This document shows, one piece after another, positions 9,419 to 17,914 of a DNA stretch of 64,000 nucleotides. This DNA comes from Chitinophagaceae bacterium. GTDB lineage: Bacteria; Bacteroidota; Bacteroidia; Chitinophagales; Chitinophagaceae. Both the position numbers and the translations under genes were made by a program. How positions within the stretch are numbered: the stretch's first letter is position 1; each line of letters begins with the position of its first letter. The notes beneath the pieces are model-generated. The model was given only the letters and a program-made list of their open reading frames with translations. It had not been told where the DNA came from and searched no databases. Location of the stretch: the NCBI GenBank assembly GCA_017307755.1, contig JAFKGQ010000004.1, forward strand, positions 62,001-126,000, written 5' to 3'.

Positions 9419-10693
9419 TCAGTTGAAGAAATTGGTGCCTGTATAAAAATTGATGTCCTCAAAAGCGCTGACCCTATTGAACTGGATCGAATTCAGCTGT
9501 AGGGTATTTTGCTTGTACGAGTCATAAAAGTCAAGGAAGTCCAGGAGGCTGATGTTGCGCTTTTGGTAATTGACGACCACTTCGTGCAAAAGCCTTGCAA
9601 AATCCCCATAGAATTTCGGATCGATGGTACGGTAGAGTTTTTGCTGGGTAAAGGCCTTCTGCAGCGAGGCCGATACGTTCTCTTCCACCGTGGCCTGGGT
9701 ACCTTTTTCAGTGGCTATGGCGCTGGCAACCTGCGCCTTTGCAGACTTGATATTACCCTGGTTGCGGTTGAAGAAAGGCAGGTCGATGGCAGCGCCGATG
9801 CCGTAGTAGTTGGTGAGAAAGCTTCCGGCTTCATCATATCCCACCGACAAGGTAAGGTCCGGGACGGCCAGTGCTTTCTGATAGTTGTAATTGAGCTTGT
9901 TGATATTCGTACCCGCTTTGGCGATCTGCAGGTCTGTGCGGTTGTGATAAGCGCTATCCACCAGGGTATTCAGGGGGTATCGTCCGGGGTCGAGCATATC
10001 CATAACGGCGGAATCCACGGCAGGGGTGATGTATAGCGTTGGTTTTACCTGCAGGACCAGACGCAGCTCGCTTTGCAGGTCATTGATCTGGGATAGCAGG
10101 TCGCTATACTCGCCCTGAAAAGTATATAATTGGGCGCGAATCCGGATGACCTCTTTCTCGGAGATATAACCTTTCCCTGCCTGCTCGTTAAAGGCCGTGA
10201 CGATCTGCTGCAGGGCCTTGATCTCCTCGTCATACACCTTGGAGGATTGCTGCAGGTAGTAGATATGAAAGAAATCCGTTCTCAGTGTATATTTCAGCGT
10301 GCGCAGCAGGTCGAAGAACTGGTATTCCGTCAGCTGGGCGCCTGCCTGAGCAAGTTTTATCTGTTTGTTGCGTTTGCCGGCCAGCAGGATCAGCTGTGAC
10401 AGGCTAACCGTCGTTTCATCATTTTTCCCTGTAGGAAAGAATTTGTTCAGCTCGCCGGAGTAAAGACCATGGCTTACGTTGAGGTTCGGATTGGGCCAAA
10501 GACGTGCCTGAAGGATCAATGCTTTACTGGCATCAATGCTGTACCGGCCTGCCAATAACTGAAGGTTACTGTCAAGGAACATTTTCTCCGCCTCCGGGAG
10601 GGTGAGGCGAACAGTATCCTGGTGGGGCTGGGCTTCCAATACTACATTGAACAAGGTCGTACCAATAACTAAAAAAATCCATTTATTAAACAT
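9419..10693 (-). CDS. czcC: TolC-family outer-membrane efflux channel (CzcC-like)
   Basis: A 424-aa outer-membrane factor that completes the tripartite metal pump with CzcB and CzcA. An N-terminal signal peptide (WIFLVIGTTLFNVVLEAQ) is followed by two tandem helical repeats typical of TolC proteins: LTLPEAEKMFLDSNLQLL opens the first and a DLPFFNRNQGNIKSAKAQ block marks the second. The first gene of the structural part of the operon, it starts 121 bp after the response regulator. A GTTAA direct repeat lies in that gap exactly 46 bp before its ATG, so it probably has its own regulated promoter. The stop is 26 bp from the czcB start. Confidence 0.9.
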   Translation of the reverse strand: MFNKWIFLVIGTTLFNVVLEAQPHQDTVRLTLPEAEKMFLDSNLQLLAGRYSIDASKALILQARLWPNPNLNVSHGLYSGELNKFFPTGKNDETTVSLSQLILLAGKRNKQIKLAQAGAQLTEYQFFDLLRTLKYTLRTDFFHIYYLQQSSKVYDEEIKALQQIVTAFNEQAGKGYISEKEVIRIRAQLYTFQGEYSDLLSQINDLQSELRLVLQVKPTLYITPAVDSAVMDMLDPGRYPLNTLVDSAYHNRTDLQIAKAGTNINKLNYNYQKALAVPDLTLSVGYDEAGSFLTNYYGIGAAIDLPFFNRNQGNIKSAKAQVASAIATEKGTQATVEENVSASLQKAFTQQKLYRTIDPKFYGDFARLLHEVVVNYQKRNISLLDFLDFYDSYKQNTLQLNSIQFNRVSAFEDINFYTGTNFFN

Positions 10694-10738
10694 AGGTCTG
10701 CTTAACGTTTTGAGTGCGCAAAACTATCTCTTATTCTT

Positions 10739-10755
10739 GTTAATCAGGAGTTAAG
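10739..10755 (+). promoter_or_regulatory. Candidate response-regulator operator, site 2, before czcC (GTTAAT-N5-GTTAAG)
   Basis: Half-sites GTTAA start at 10739 and 10750, 11 bp apart. The near edge of the site is 46 bp upstream of the czcC ATG at 10693. The operator before the kinase gene (12848-12864) is also 46 bp from its ATG and in the same orientation, which fits a regulator acting at a fixed distance from both promoters. Confidence 0.65.
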
Positions 10756-10814
10756 CACCCCCAACAATGCTTAAATATAGGTATAAAAAGTATATGTGAA
10801 CCTACCCCGGGAGC

Positions 10815-11522
10815 CTATGCATTTGCCTGGGGGGTATTAAAACGGAACCCTACCCCGTGGATGGTTTCCAGATTTACTTCGGGGTCGGCTTTAAAATACT
10901 TCCTTAATTTAGTAATGAATACGTCCATACTTCTGCCCAGGAAGTAATCGTCCTTACCCCAGACATTGAGCAGGACCTCTTCTCTTTTCAGGATACGGTT
11001 GGAATGTTCACAAAGGAATTTCAGGAGGTCCGCTTCCTTTTGGGTGAGGTTGAATATCTCTTTATCGATGGTTAGTTTGAGGTCGGTATAGGAAAATCGC
11101 AGGGCGCCGATGGTGAAGAACACACTCTTGTCCGAATGCATTTTCCGGGTCCTCCGGAGGAATACTTCCATCCTCATCAGGAGCTCCTGTATGCTAAAAG
11201 GCTTTGTAATATAGTCGTCAGCACCGCTCTGGAAGCCTTTTATCTTGTCTTCTTCCATGGATTTGGCCGTGAGAAAGAGGATCGGGACCATATCGCTTTG
11301 CTGCCGGATCTTTTTGGCGACGGCAAAGCCATCCTTATTGGGCATCATGACATCCAGCAGGCATATGCTGAACTCATTCTTGTCGAATTTATCGATAGCG
11401 GATTGTCCGTCGGCGCAATGTACCACGTCATAGCCGGCGTCGACAAGGTTATCTTTTATCACATACCCGAGAGAAAGATCGTCTTCGGCCAGCAGCACTT
11501 TTACTTTAGGAGTTTGTTGCAT
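10815..11522 (-). CDS. OmpR-family response regulator (metal-responsive, CzcR/CusR-like)
   Basis: A 235-aa two-component response regulator. The receiver domain (about 1-125) shows the acidic pocket LLAEDD (DD at 14-15), the phosphoacceptor Asp57 in CLLDVMMPNKDG, the Thr of LFLTAKS and the Lys of YITKPFS. The C-terminal winged helix (about 135-230) has the OmpR-type signatures LTQKEADLLKFLCEHSNRILKREE (quoted in part: LTQKEADLLKFL) and RSMDVFITKLRKYF. The gene follows the sensor kinase after 5 bp and precedes czcC, so it very probably controls metal efflux. Four 11-bp-spaced GTTAA direct repeats in nearby intergenic regions are candidate binding sites. Confidence 0.93.
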   Translation of the reverse strand: MQQTPKVKVLLAEDDLSLGYVIKDNLVDAGYDVVHCADGQSAIDKFDKNEFSICLLDVMMPNKDGFAVAKKIRQQSDMVPILFLTAKSMEEDKIKGFQSGADDYITKPFSIQELLMRMEVFLRRTRKMHSDKSVFFTIGALRFSYTDLKLTIDKEIFNLTQKEADLLKFLCEHSNRILKREEVLLNVWGKDDYFLGRSMDVFITKLRKYFKADPEVNLETIHGVGFRFNTPQANA

Positions 11523-11527
11523 AATTC

Positions 11528-12802
11528 TTAGTTGAGCGGTATAAATAATCGGAATTCGGTGCCGATTCCTGGAAGGCTGTTGACCCGGATCTTACCGTTG
11601 TGCGCATCGATGATCCGTTTGACGAAATTGAGCCCCAGCCCGAATCCTTTTACGTTGTGAATATCACCTGTAGGTACGCGATAGAATTTCTTAAAGATGC
11701 TTTTGAGGTATTTTTTTTCAATACCCACGCCATTATCCTTTACGGAAATATAGAATTCATCCTCCGCGCTACCCGTTTCAACCACAATACGTGGTTCTAC
11801 GGAGTATTTCAACGCATTTTCCAGCAGGTTGACCACTGCCAGTTCCAGGTGGGCTTTGTCGGCATGCAGTACCCCGCCGTTGTCTTCCTCCATTTTTACT
11901 TCGATCCTGGCCCTTTTTTCTTCTATCAGCGGCTGTACTTTGTTAAGGGCCTGCTCTATCAACTGATGGGCATCGATGTCCTCTTTTTGAAGGGGGAGGT
12001 TCTTTGATTCTGAAGACGCTGCTTTTAACAGCTGTTCTACCTGGTTTTGGAGATGTTCCGTCTGGTTTTTGATAATAGTAGCGTACCGTTCCAGCCGGTC
12101 GGGCTGGTGGAGGATGTTTTCCTGGGCCAGAACGCCTGAGGCTATTTTCATGACGGCCAGCGGGGTCTTGAACTCATGGGTAAAATTGTTGACAAAGTCT
12201 TTTTGGACTTCGGCAAGGAATTTTTGCCGATAGAAGTAAAAAAGGCTGACGGCCAGCCCGATAAGAGTAATGAACAGGATGGCGCTGCTGATGATCCAGA
12301 AATCCATTTGTTCAAGGATATATTCGTGGCGGTGGGGAAAATACAGGATAATATAATCCCCGTCATTTGGGAGTACAGGAAGGTCCTGTAATACCGCTTT
12401 GGAGGGAGGGTACCTGGAGGCGGGTGTAGGCAGGAACTCCTCGTATACAAATTTTTTTTGGGAAGTGCTGTAGGCGCCCAGTTTGCAATCGGTGAGTACC
12501 CCAAAGTCGGCAAATTCGTCCTGGAGGTGGAAGGTTAGAGAATCCTTGGGTGGAATGGTATCCGCCTTTACGACAAAATAGTTGTTGCCGGGGTTTTTTA
12601 TCAGTTCCTGAAGGCTGATGCCGGGGGCATCATTCATTTTGAGGTCTTCGAACAGGCCACGTACGCTTTTTACCACATTTGTATTGAACAGACGCTGTTC
12701 ATACGAATAGACCATGTTCAGCCAATAAAGCTGGACCGTTATGATGACTGCTGCCAGTAGCGCAGCAGACAGAACGATCCATTTTAAGGTTGATGAGCGC
12801 AT
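11528..12802 (-). CDS. Sensor histidine kinase of the metal-efflux operon
   Basis: A 424-aa membrane kinase. TM1 lies near residues 8-30 and TM2 near 169-191, enclosing a periplasmic sensor domain of about 138 residues with no recognisable fold or metal-binding cluster. The H box is FVNNFTHEFKTPLAV, placing the phosphorylated His at 209. The ATPase domain has the N box VVNLLENALKYS, the G1 box DNGVGIEKKY and the G2 box GFGLGLNFVKRI. It is first in the operon, followed by its response regulator and then czcCBA. Its ATG at 12802 lies 46 bp from a GTTAA direct repeat, consistent with autoregulation. Confidence 0.93.
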   Translation of the reverse strand: MRSSTLKWIVLSAALLAAVIITVQLYWLNMVYSYEQRLFNTNVVKSVRGLFEDLKMNDAPGISLQELIKNPGNNYFVVKADTIPPKDSLTFHLQDEFADFGVLTDCKLGAYSTSQKKFVYEEFLPTPASRYPPSKAVLQDLPVLPNDGDYIILYFPHRHEYILEQMDFWIISSAILFITLIGLAVSLFYFYRQKFLAEVQKDFVNNFTHEFKTPLAVMKIASGVLAQENILHQPDRLERYATIIKNQTEHLQNQVEQLLKAASSESKNLPLQKEDIDAHQLIEQALNKVQPLIEEKRARIEVKMEEDNGGVLHADKAHLELAVVNLLENALKYSVEPRIVVETGSAEDEFYISVKDNGVGIEKKYLKSIFKKFYRVPTGDIHNVKGFGLGLNFVKRIIDAHNGKIRVNSLPGIGTEFRLFIPLN

Positions 12803-12847
12803 GGATACAAAATTGCTATGCTTTATCTTTACTAATTTAGGAAAATG

Positions 12848-12864
12848 GTTAAGTACTAGTTAAG
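12848..12864 (+). promoter_or_regulatory. Candidate response-regulator operator, site 1, before the kinase gene (GTTAAG-N5-GTTAAG)
   Basis: Two GTTAAG half-sites start at 12848 and 12859, 11 bp apart, the most perfect of the four copies. The site ends 46 bp before the kinase ATG at 12802, the same offset as site 2 before czcC. Confidence 0.65.
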
Positions 12865-12906
12865 AAAGGGTGAAATATTTTGCATCGTTTTAATATACAA
12901 TCGGTT

Positions 12907-12923
12907 GTTAATACGCGGTTAAT
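12907..12923 (+). promoter_or_regulatory. Candidate response-regulator operator, site 3 (GTTAAT-N5-GTTAAT)
   Basis: Half-sites GTTAAT at 12907 and 12918 are 11 bp apart. The site is 69 bp upstream of the small secreted protein gene at 12993 and 105 bp upstream of the kinase start. With site 1 it makes this 190-bp divergent promoter region doubly marked, so both the kinase operon and the small-peptide genes may respond to the same regulator. Confidence 0.55.
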
Positions 12924-12992
12924 AGCTAGGAAATTGCGTTTAATTCCAATAAATTCACTGTGAAAACGTTTTTTTAATTAAAAAACTCTATT

Positions 12993-13229
12993 ATGAAAAA
13001 ACTCTTTCTGATCGCCAGCTTATTGATGACCCTTACAGGCATGACCTTTGCCCAGACCACGCCAAAGAAAGCGCCTACCAAGAAGGACGGCACTGCCGAT
13101 ATGCGCTACAAGGTCAATAAAGACTCTGCGGCCAAGGCCAAGGCGGCTCCCACTACCACCCATCTAAAGAAGGATGGTACGGCCGACAAGCGGTTCAAGG
13201 AGAATAAGACGCCTGCCAAAAAGTCCTAA
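12993..13229 (+). CDS. Small secreted Lys-rich protein with two KKDGTADxR motifs
   Basis: A 78-aa protein with a clear signal peptide (MKKLFLIASLLMTLTGMTFAQ, cleaved about residue 20), leaving a 58-residue basic, Lys/Ala/Pro/Thr-rich mature peptide. It contains two near-identical units, KKDGTADMRYKVNK and KKDGTADKRFKENK, joined by an Ala/Lys/Thr linker. From memory these resemble the short basic repeat described in Pfam as the PBCV-specific basic adaptor domain, which is common in small Bacteroidota exported proteins of unknown role; I could not check this. It is divergent to the metal-sensing kinase operon, behind operator site 3, and 32 bp before a histidine-rich secreted peptide. No enzymatic motif is present. 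Confidence 0.8.
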   Translation: MKKLFLIASLLMTLTGMTFAQTTPKKAPTKKDGTADMRYKVNKDSAAKAKAAPTTTHLKKDGTADKRFKENKTPAKKS

Positions 13230-13261
13230 GCCTATTGCTTACCCCCAAAAATGACGATCAT

Positions 13262-13402
13262 ATGAAGAAGATCCTTTTGTCTGTGCTGGTACTGGTAACC
13301 ATGACTGGGGCGGCAATGGCCCAAACGCACAAGCCAGGGCATAAACGGCACCATCGCCATGTGGTTCATCACCACCACAAGAAGGTGGTTCATCACAAAT
13401 AA
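13262..13402 (+). CDS. Histidine-rich secreted peptide (46 aa)
   Basis: Short ORF with ATG at 13262. MKKILLSVLVLVTMTGAAMA is a typical signal peptide ending in AMA before Gln. The mature part is only about 26 residues and contains 11 His and many Lys, in runs such as HKRHHRH and HHHHKK. Such composition binds Zn, Ni, Cu or Co, and the gene lies beside a metal two-component/RND efflux operon, so a periplasmic or extracellular metal-buffering role is a reasonable inference. It follows the Lys-rich secreted protein by 32 bp, both are probably cotranscribed, and a strong hairpin terminator starts 2 bp after its stop. A search by signal peptide plus His content would find homologues that similarity searches miss. 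Confidence 0.75.
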   Translation: MKKILLSVLVLVTMTGAAMAQTHKPGHKRHHRHVVHHHHKKVVHHK

Positions 13403-13404
13403 AA

Positions 13405-13432
13405 AAAAGCGGACCATTCGGTCCGCTTTTTT
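13405..13432. terminator. Bidirectional rho-independent terminator
   Basis: GCGGACC (13409-13415), loop ATTC, GGTCCGC (13420-13426), with an A run before and TTTTTT after, so it works on both strands. It separates the plus-strand small-peptide genes from minus-strand secDF, which end on either side. Confidence 0.85.
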
Positions 13433-13436
13433 ATTG

Positions 13437-16400
13437 TTATAATTTGGCCGGTGTGGCTTTGGCTTTTTCTGCCGGCGGCTGCTGGCCCGAGCCCAGGGGT
13501 TTGCCTTTGGCAAAATCCACCAGGAAGGGGGCTGCTACGAAGATAGATGAGTAAGTACCTGTGATCACACCGATGAGCATGGCAAAGGCAAAGCCCCTGG
13601 TCACTTCCCCGCCTACGAGGAACAGGATCAGGATGGTGAGGAACACGGTCAACGAGGTCATGATCGTACGGCTCAGCGTGTCGTTGATCGCCCTGTTGAT
13701 GATCTCCGCATTGCTGGCCCCTTTCATGAGTTTGGTATCTTCCCTTATCCGGTCGAATACGATCACCGTATCATTCATGGAGAAGCCTACCACTGTAAGG
13801 ATCGCCGCAATAAAGTGCTGGTCTATTTCCAGTGGGAAGGGTACTACCTCGTGCAGGAAGGAGAACACCGCCAGGGTGACGAATACGTCGTGCAGCAGGG
13901 CGATGATCGTACCCAATGAGTAGCGCCAGTCGCGGAAACGGATAAAGATATACAGGAAGATGACGATGATGGCGAATACGACTGCCTTGACGGCGCCGGT
14001 CTTCAGGTCATCGGAAATGGTAGGCAGGACGGTCTTGTTCGCCTGTTTGAACTTGTTGGTGGCAAATTCTTCGGCTGTCGTGCCTTGGGGCAGCAAGGGT
14101 TTCAGACCGGTGTATAGTTGGTTTAATACGGCTGAGTCGATGCTATTGCCTTGTTCCTGTATCCTGTAGTCCGTAGTGATCTCCAGCTGCTCGTTGCTGC
14201 CGTAGGTCTTGATCTCCAGGGAAGCCTCGGGCATTGCTTTCTGCAATGCCTCACGCGCCGCAGCAGAGGTCACAGGCTTGTGGAAGTCGATGACATAGCT
14301 CCGGCCCCCTCTGAACTCGACCCCTTCCTTAAAGCCATGGAAGAAGGAGCTCACGCCCAGTATCAGCACCACTACGGAGATGATATAGGCTACTTTCCTG
14401 TATTCGATGAATTTGAAGGAGGCATGTTTGAAGATACGGCGGGAGAGGGGGGTGAAATATTTAAAGTGACGGTTCTTGTTCGTATAGAAGTCCGTGATCA
14501 GTCTGGATACCAGGATACCGCAGAACAGGGACAGGATGATACCCAGGATCTGGGTGGTGGCAAATCCCAGCACCGGGCCCAATCCAAAGTAGAAAAGGAT
14601 AAGTGCGGTGAGCAGGGTGGTGACGTGGGCGTCGAGTACCGGCGCCAGGGATCGTCTATAACCGTCACTGACAGCCAATTGGTAGCTCTTGCCTCTTGTC
14701 AGCTCTTCCTTGATACGTTCGAATATGATAACATTGGTGTCTACTGCCATACCGATGGTAAGCACCAGGCCCGCGATACCGGGCGCCGTCAGCGTGGCAT
14801 GCAGGGCGCTTAGGACACCGATGGTGAACAGCAGGTTCAATATCAGCGCGATATTGGCTACCCATCCGGCGGTATTATAATATACCAGCATCAGGATAAA
14901 GATCACCAGGAAGGAGATGACAAAGGCCATGGTGCCTCCGTGTACAGCTTCCTGACCAAGGGTAGGGCCTACTACCTGTTCCTGTACGATCTTGGCGGGT
15001 GCGTCCAGTTTACCGGATTTGAGGATATTAGCAAGGTCCTGCGCTTCTTCGATGCTGCGGTTGGAGTTGCGGCCACGCCCCATGGTGATCCTGGATTGAC
15101 CGCCCGTGATCGGCTCGTTTACGAACGGGGCGGAGTAGACGATGTCATCCAGCACGATGGCAATGGGTTTACCCGTATTCTTGGTGGTCATATCGGCCCA
15201 GGCCTTGGCGCCTTGTTTATTCATGCTCATTTCTACGATAACCTCGCTGGTCATGGGGTCAAAGTCCTGGTTGGCGTCTTCGATGGCCGTTCCTTCGATA
15301 CGCGCTTTATCCGTGCCGGGGATGGTCTTCACGGCGTATAGTTCCAGGGCAGGTATCGGCTTGCCGTCGTCGTCTACTTCCTGTTTACCCCAGAGGAATT
15401 TCATGTCCTGGGGGAAGCTGTTGCGTACGATGGGGTTGCTGAGCCAGCGGTTAACCGTACCCGTGTCCTTCAGCAGTACTTGTGCCAGGGATGCCGCGTA
15501 ACGGGGCTGTCCCGTCTTGGAGTCCTGTTGTGGCTGTATAAAGTGGATCACCTGTCCATTCAGGAGCGGGTGAGCGCTGGGGTCGCCCGCAGCGGTAGTA
15601 TCTTTTTTTATTGTGTCGGCCTTGATCGTGGCGCTGTCGTCCTTTATCCCTTTGAGATAGTGCCCCAGGGATTTATCGCTGCTGACCAGCGAGTTTTCCA
15701 ACTCACCCAGGTTATATACTTCCCAGAATTGCAGATTGGCTGTAGATTGCAGGTATTTCCGCACTCTTTCAGGGTCTGTGGCGCCTGCCAGCTCGACAGA
15801 GATGATGCCCCTGTTCTCGTCCAGGCTGATGCTGGGCTGGGCGACCCCGAACTTATCGATACGGGTCTGCATTACTTTATAAGTCTGCTTCATGGCGGCG
15901 CTGGCCATTCCATGCAGATAGTTGATCACGACATCGTCCGAAGCGTCGAACTTTATCTTATTGCGATTGGCATTGGAGAAGACGGGCGCCAGTTTACCAT
16001 TGGGATTAACTTCCTTATATGTCTGAGCAAACAGGTCGATGAGGTTGCCGGAGCTGTTGGCCTTTCTTTTATTAGCAAGGTCGAGCGCTTGTAGCAATTG
16101 GGGATCGCGGGGATTGTTGGAAAGTCCCTTGATCAGTCCGTCCAGTGCAACATCCAATGTCACGCTGATACCACCCTGCAGATCGAGACCCAGCAACAGC
16201 TCGCTTTCCTTGGACTTCTGATAGGTAGTACCCCACCAGGTGATCTTTGTTTCCTTTGTACTGTCCAACAGCGTCCGCAAACGGGCATTGTATACCTGGT
16301 CAAGCGTATCCTGGTAAAGGGCCTGGGCCTCTTTGTTACCGGGATATTTGGCGGATGCCGAAAGCGGATAAACTCTGTTGAGCTCTCTTTTAGCCTTGGC

Positions 16401-16502
16401 TGCCATTGCCGACTCATGCTTGTTGACAAACCAGGTAAAAGAAAGTTGGTAAAGTGAAATAATGATCAGTAAAGCAGCAAATATGCTTACCAGTGCTCTC
16501 AT
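13437..16502 (-). CDS. secDF: Fused protein translocase subunit SecD-SecF
   Basis: A 1021-aa fusion of SecD and SecF, the proton-driven accessory that completes Sec-dependent export and assists membrane-protein release. The SecD half shows the D1 signature LGLDLQGGISVTLDV, the P1 domain with the ISVELAGATDPERV block, and the TM block with GMAVDTNVIIFERIKEE. The SecF half has GVEFRGGRSYVIDF and GFSMNDTVIVFDRIRED. Length is usual for Bacteroidota fused SecDF, whose P1 region carries extra sequence. The C-terminal tail is Pro/Ala/Lys-rich. It has its own promoter (TATATTTG at 16539-16532 on the minus strand) and ends at a bidirectional terminator. Confidence 0.95.
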   Translation of the reverse strand: MRALVSIFAALLIIISLYQLSFTWFVNKHESAMAAKAKRELNRVYPLSASAKYPGNKEAQALYQDTLDQVYNARLRTLLDSTKETKITWWGTTYQKSKESELLLGLDLQGGISVTLDVALDGLIKGLSNNPRDPQLLQALDLANKRKANSSGNLIDLFAQTYKEVNPNGKLAPVFSNANRNKIKFDASDDVVINYLHGMASAAMKQTYKVMQTRIDKFGVAQPSISLDENRGIISVELAGATDPERVRKYLQSTANLQFWEVYNLGELENSLVSSDKSLGHYLKGIKDDSATIKADTIKKDTTAAGDPSAHPLLNGQVIHFIQPQQDSKTGQPRYAASLAQVLLKDTGTVNRWLSNPIVRNSFPQDMKFLWGKQEVDDDGKPIPALELYAVKTIPGTDKARIEGTAIEDANQDFDPMTSEVIVEMSMNKQGAKAWADMTTKNTGKPIAIVLDDIVYSAPFVNEPITGGQSRITMGRGRNSNRSIEEAQDLANILKSGKLDAPAKIVQEQVVGPTLGQEAVHGGTMAFVISFLVIFILMLVYYNTAGWVANIALILNLLFTIGVLSALHATLTAPGIAGLVLTIGMAVDTNVIIFERIKEELTRGKSYQLAVSDGYRRSLAPVLDAHVTTLLTALILFYFGLGPVLGFATTQILGIILSLFCGILVSRLITDFYTNKNRHFKYFTPLSRRIFKHASFKFIEYRKVAYIISVVVLILGVSSFFHGFKEGVEFRGGRSYVIDFHKPVTSAAAREALQKAMPEASLEIKTYGSNEQLEITTDYRIQEQGNSIDSAVLNQLYTGLKPLLPQGTTAEEFATNKFKQANKTVLPTISDDLKTGAVKAVVFAIIVIFLYIFIRFRDWRYSLGTIIALLHDVFVTLAVFSFLHEVVPFPLEIDQHFIAAILTVVGFSMNDTVIVFDRIREDTKLMKGASNAEIINRAINDTLSRTIMTSLTVFLTILILFLVGGEVTRGFAFAMLIGVITGTYSSIFVAAPFLVDFAKGKPLGSGQQPPAEKAKATPAKL

Positions 16503-16531
16503 TGGAAGTTTCGTTTGTTTTTTAAGAACCG

Positions 16532-16539
16532 CAAATATA
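16532..16539 (-). promoter_or_regulatory. secDF promoter -7 element (TATATTTG)
   Basis: A perfect TAnnTTTG element on the minus strand, 29 bp before the secDF ATG at 16502. No clear TTG at -33 was seen. Confidence 0.6.
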
Positions 16540-16679
16540 GGTTTTAGAATTGAATACCTTTAGCTATTTTATACCAAAACCACGCCGGAGGCTGGTTGTC
16601 CGGGGGCCGGACAAGACGTTTTTCATCCTTCAGGGGTAAAAAATATAAATTATTTACCGGGTATACCCCTTCAGTTTTT

Positions 16680-16687
16680 TACCTTTG
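16680..16687 (+). promoter_or_regulatory. Aminotransferase promoter -7 element (TACCTTTG)
   Basis: TAnnTTTG consensus placed 19 bp before the ATG at 16707. It lies inside the longer TTG-started frame, which is one reason to prefer the internal ATG. Confidence 0.65.
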
Positions 16688-16706
16688 CGGCCCTAAAGTG
16701 GAATTT

Positions 16707-17897
16707 ATGCAATTATCATCTATCCTGTCCCGGTTCAGCGAGCCGGAGACCTTAAAAATGGCTAAGCTCGGCCGCGAACTAAGAGCGAAAGGCATCGATG
16801 TTATTGACCTGAGTCTCGGAGAACCCGATTTCGACACGCCTAAGCATATAAAGGACGCCGCCAAGAAAGCCATCGATGATAACTGGAGCCATTATACACC
16901 CGTATCGGGCTATCCTGACCTCCGGGAAGCCGTATGCACGAAATTTAAGAGGGATAATAACCTGGATTACAAGCCGGAAAATATTGTCGTTTCGACGGGC
17001 GCCAAACAGAGCCTGGCCAATGTCATTCTTGCCCTGGTGGACGAGGGCGACGAGGTGATCATCCCCACCCCTTACTGGGTCACCTATTCCGAGCTGGTAA
17101 AGATCGCCCGGGGAAAGGTGGTAGAAGTACATACCCCCCTGGAGAGCGGTTTTAAGATCACCCCCGCCCAGCTGGAGGCTGCTATCACGCCCAAAACCAA
17201 GGCTTTTCTCTTTTCCTCTCCCTGTAACCCATCCGGAGCTGTATACAGCAAGGCCGAACTGGAGGCTTTGGCTGTCGTATTCCGCAAGCACCCCGGCATA
17301 TTTATCCTTTCGGATGAAATATATGAATATATCAATTTTACGGGCAAACATGAGAGCATTGCTCAATTTGGCGATCTGAAGGACCGTATCGTTATCATCA
17401 ATGGGCTCAGTAAGGGTTTTGCCATGACAGGATGGCGGCTGGGTTATATTGCAGCTCATGTCGAAATAGCAAAGGCCTGTGAGAAACTGCAGGGTCAATT
17501 CACCAGCGGAACGAACTCTATTGCGCAGAAGTCTGCTGTAGTGGCGCTGACGGCCGACCTGACGCCTTCGATGGACATGGTGGCCGAATTTACTGATCGC
17601 CGGAAAAAGACCCTTGAGCTCGTAAAAGCCATACCAGGTCTGAAATGCTTTGAGCCTGAAGGCGCTTTCTATATTTTTCCGGATGTGTCCGCCTATTATG
17701 GTAAATCCGATGGGACCACCACGATCGCGGGTTCGGCCGACTTTAGCATGTACCTGCTGAATACAGCTCATGTATCCTCTGTAATGGGAGACGCTTTTGG
17801 GGAGCCTGCCTGTGTCCGTTTTTCCTTTGCCAACAGCATGAATAATATCGAAAAGGCCTGGGGTAGGATCAGGGAAGCGCTGGCTAAGCTCAAATAA
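16707..17897 (+). CDS. PLP-dependent class I aminotransferase (aspartate aminotransferase type)
   Basis: A 396-aa fold-type I aminotransferase, most like bacterial aspartate aminotransferases (aspartate + 2-oxoglutarate to oxaloacetate + glutamate), possibly also acting on prephenate or aromatic substrates. Visible landmarks are IDLSLGEPDFDTP near the N-terminus, the substrate block YTPVSGYPDLREA, the cofactor region STGAKQSL, PTPYWVTY, SSPCNPSGAVY with the PLP-contacting Asn, LSDEIYEYI with the Asp that pairs with the PLP ring, and INGLSKGFAMTGWRLGY with the Schiff-base Lys. The frame opens upstream at a TTG (16596), but the ATG at 16707 fits the family and follows a TACCTTTG promoter. The neighbouring gene is convergent coaE. 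Confidence 0.92.
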   Translation: MQLSSILSRFSEPETLKMAKLGRELRAKGIDVIDLSLGEPDFDTPKHIKDAAKKAIDDNWSHYTPVSGYPDLREAVCTKFKRDNNLDYKPENIVVSTGAKQSLANVILALVDEGDEVIIPTPYWVTYSELVKIARGKVVEVHTPLESGFKITPAQLEAAITPKTKAFLFSSPCNPSGAVYSKAELEALAVVFRKHPGIFILSDEIYEYINFTGKHESIAQFGDLKDRIVIINGLSKGFAMTGWRLGYIAAHVEIAKACEKLQGQFTSGTNSIAQKSAVVALTADLTPSMDMVAEFTDRRKKTLELVKAIPGLKCFEPEGAFYIFPDVSAYYGKSDGTTTIAGSADFSMYLLNTAHVSSVMGDAFGEPACVRFSFANSMNNIEKAWGRIREALAKLK

Positions 17898-17914
17898 GCG
17901 TAAAATAAATGTAA

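Noticed and set aside
16779..17771. 330-aa antisense ORF over the aminotransferase
   Set aside because: Shadow of the sense gene, with no recognisable domain and no promoter.
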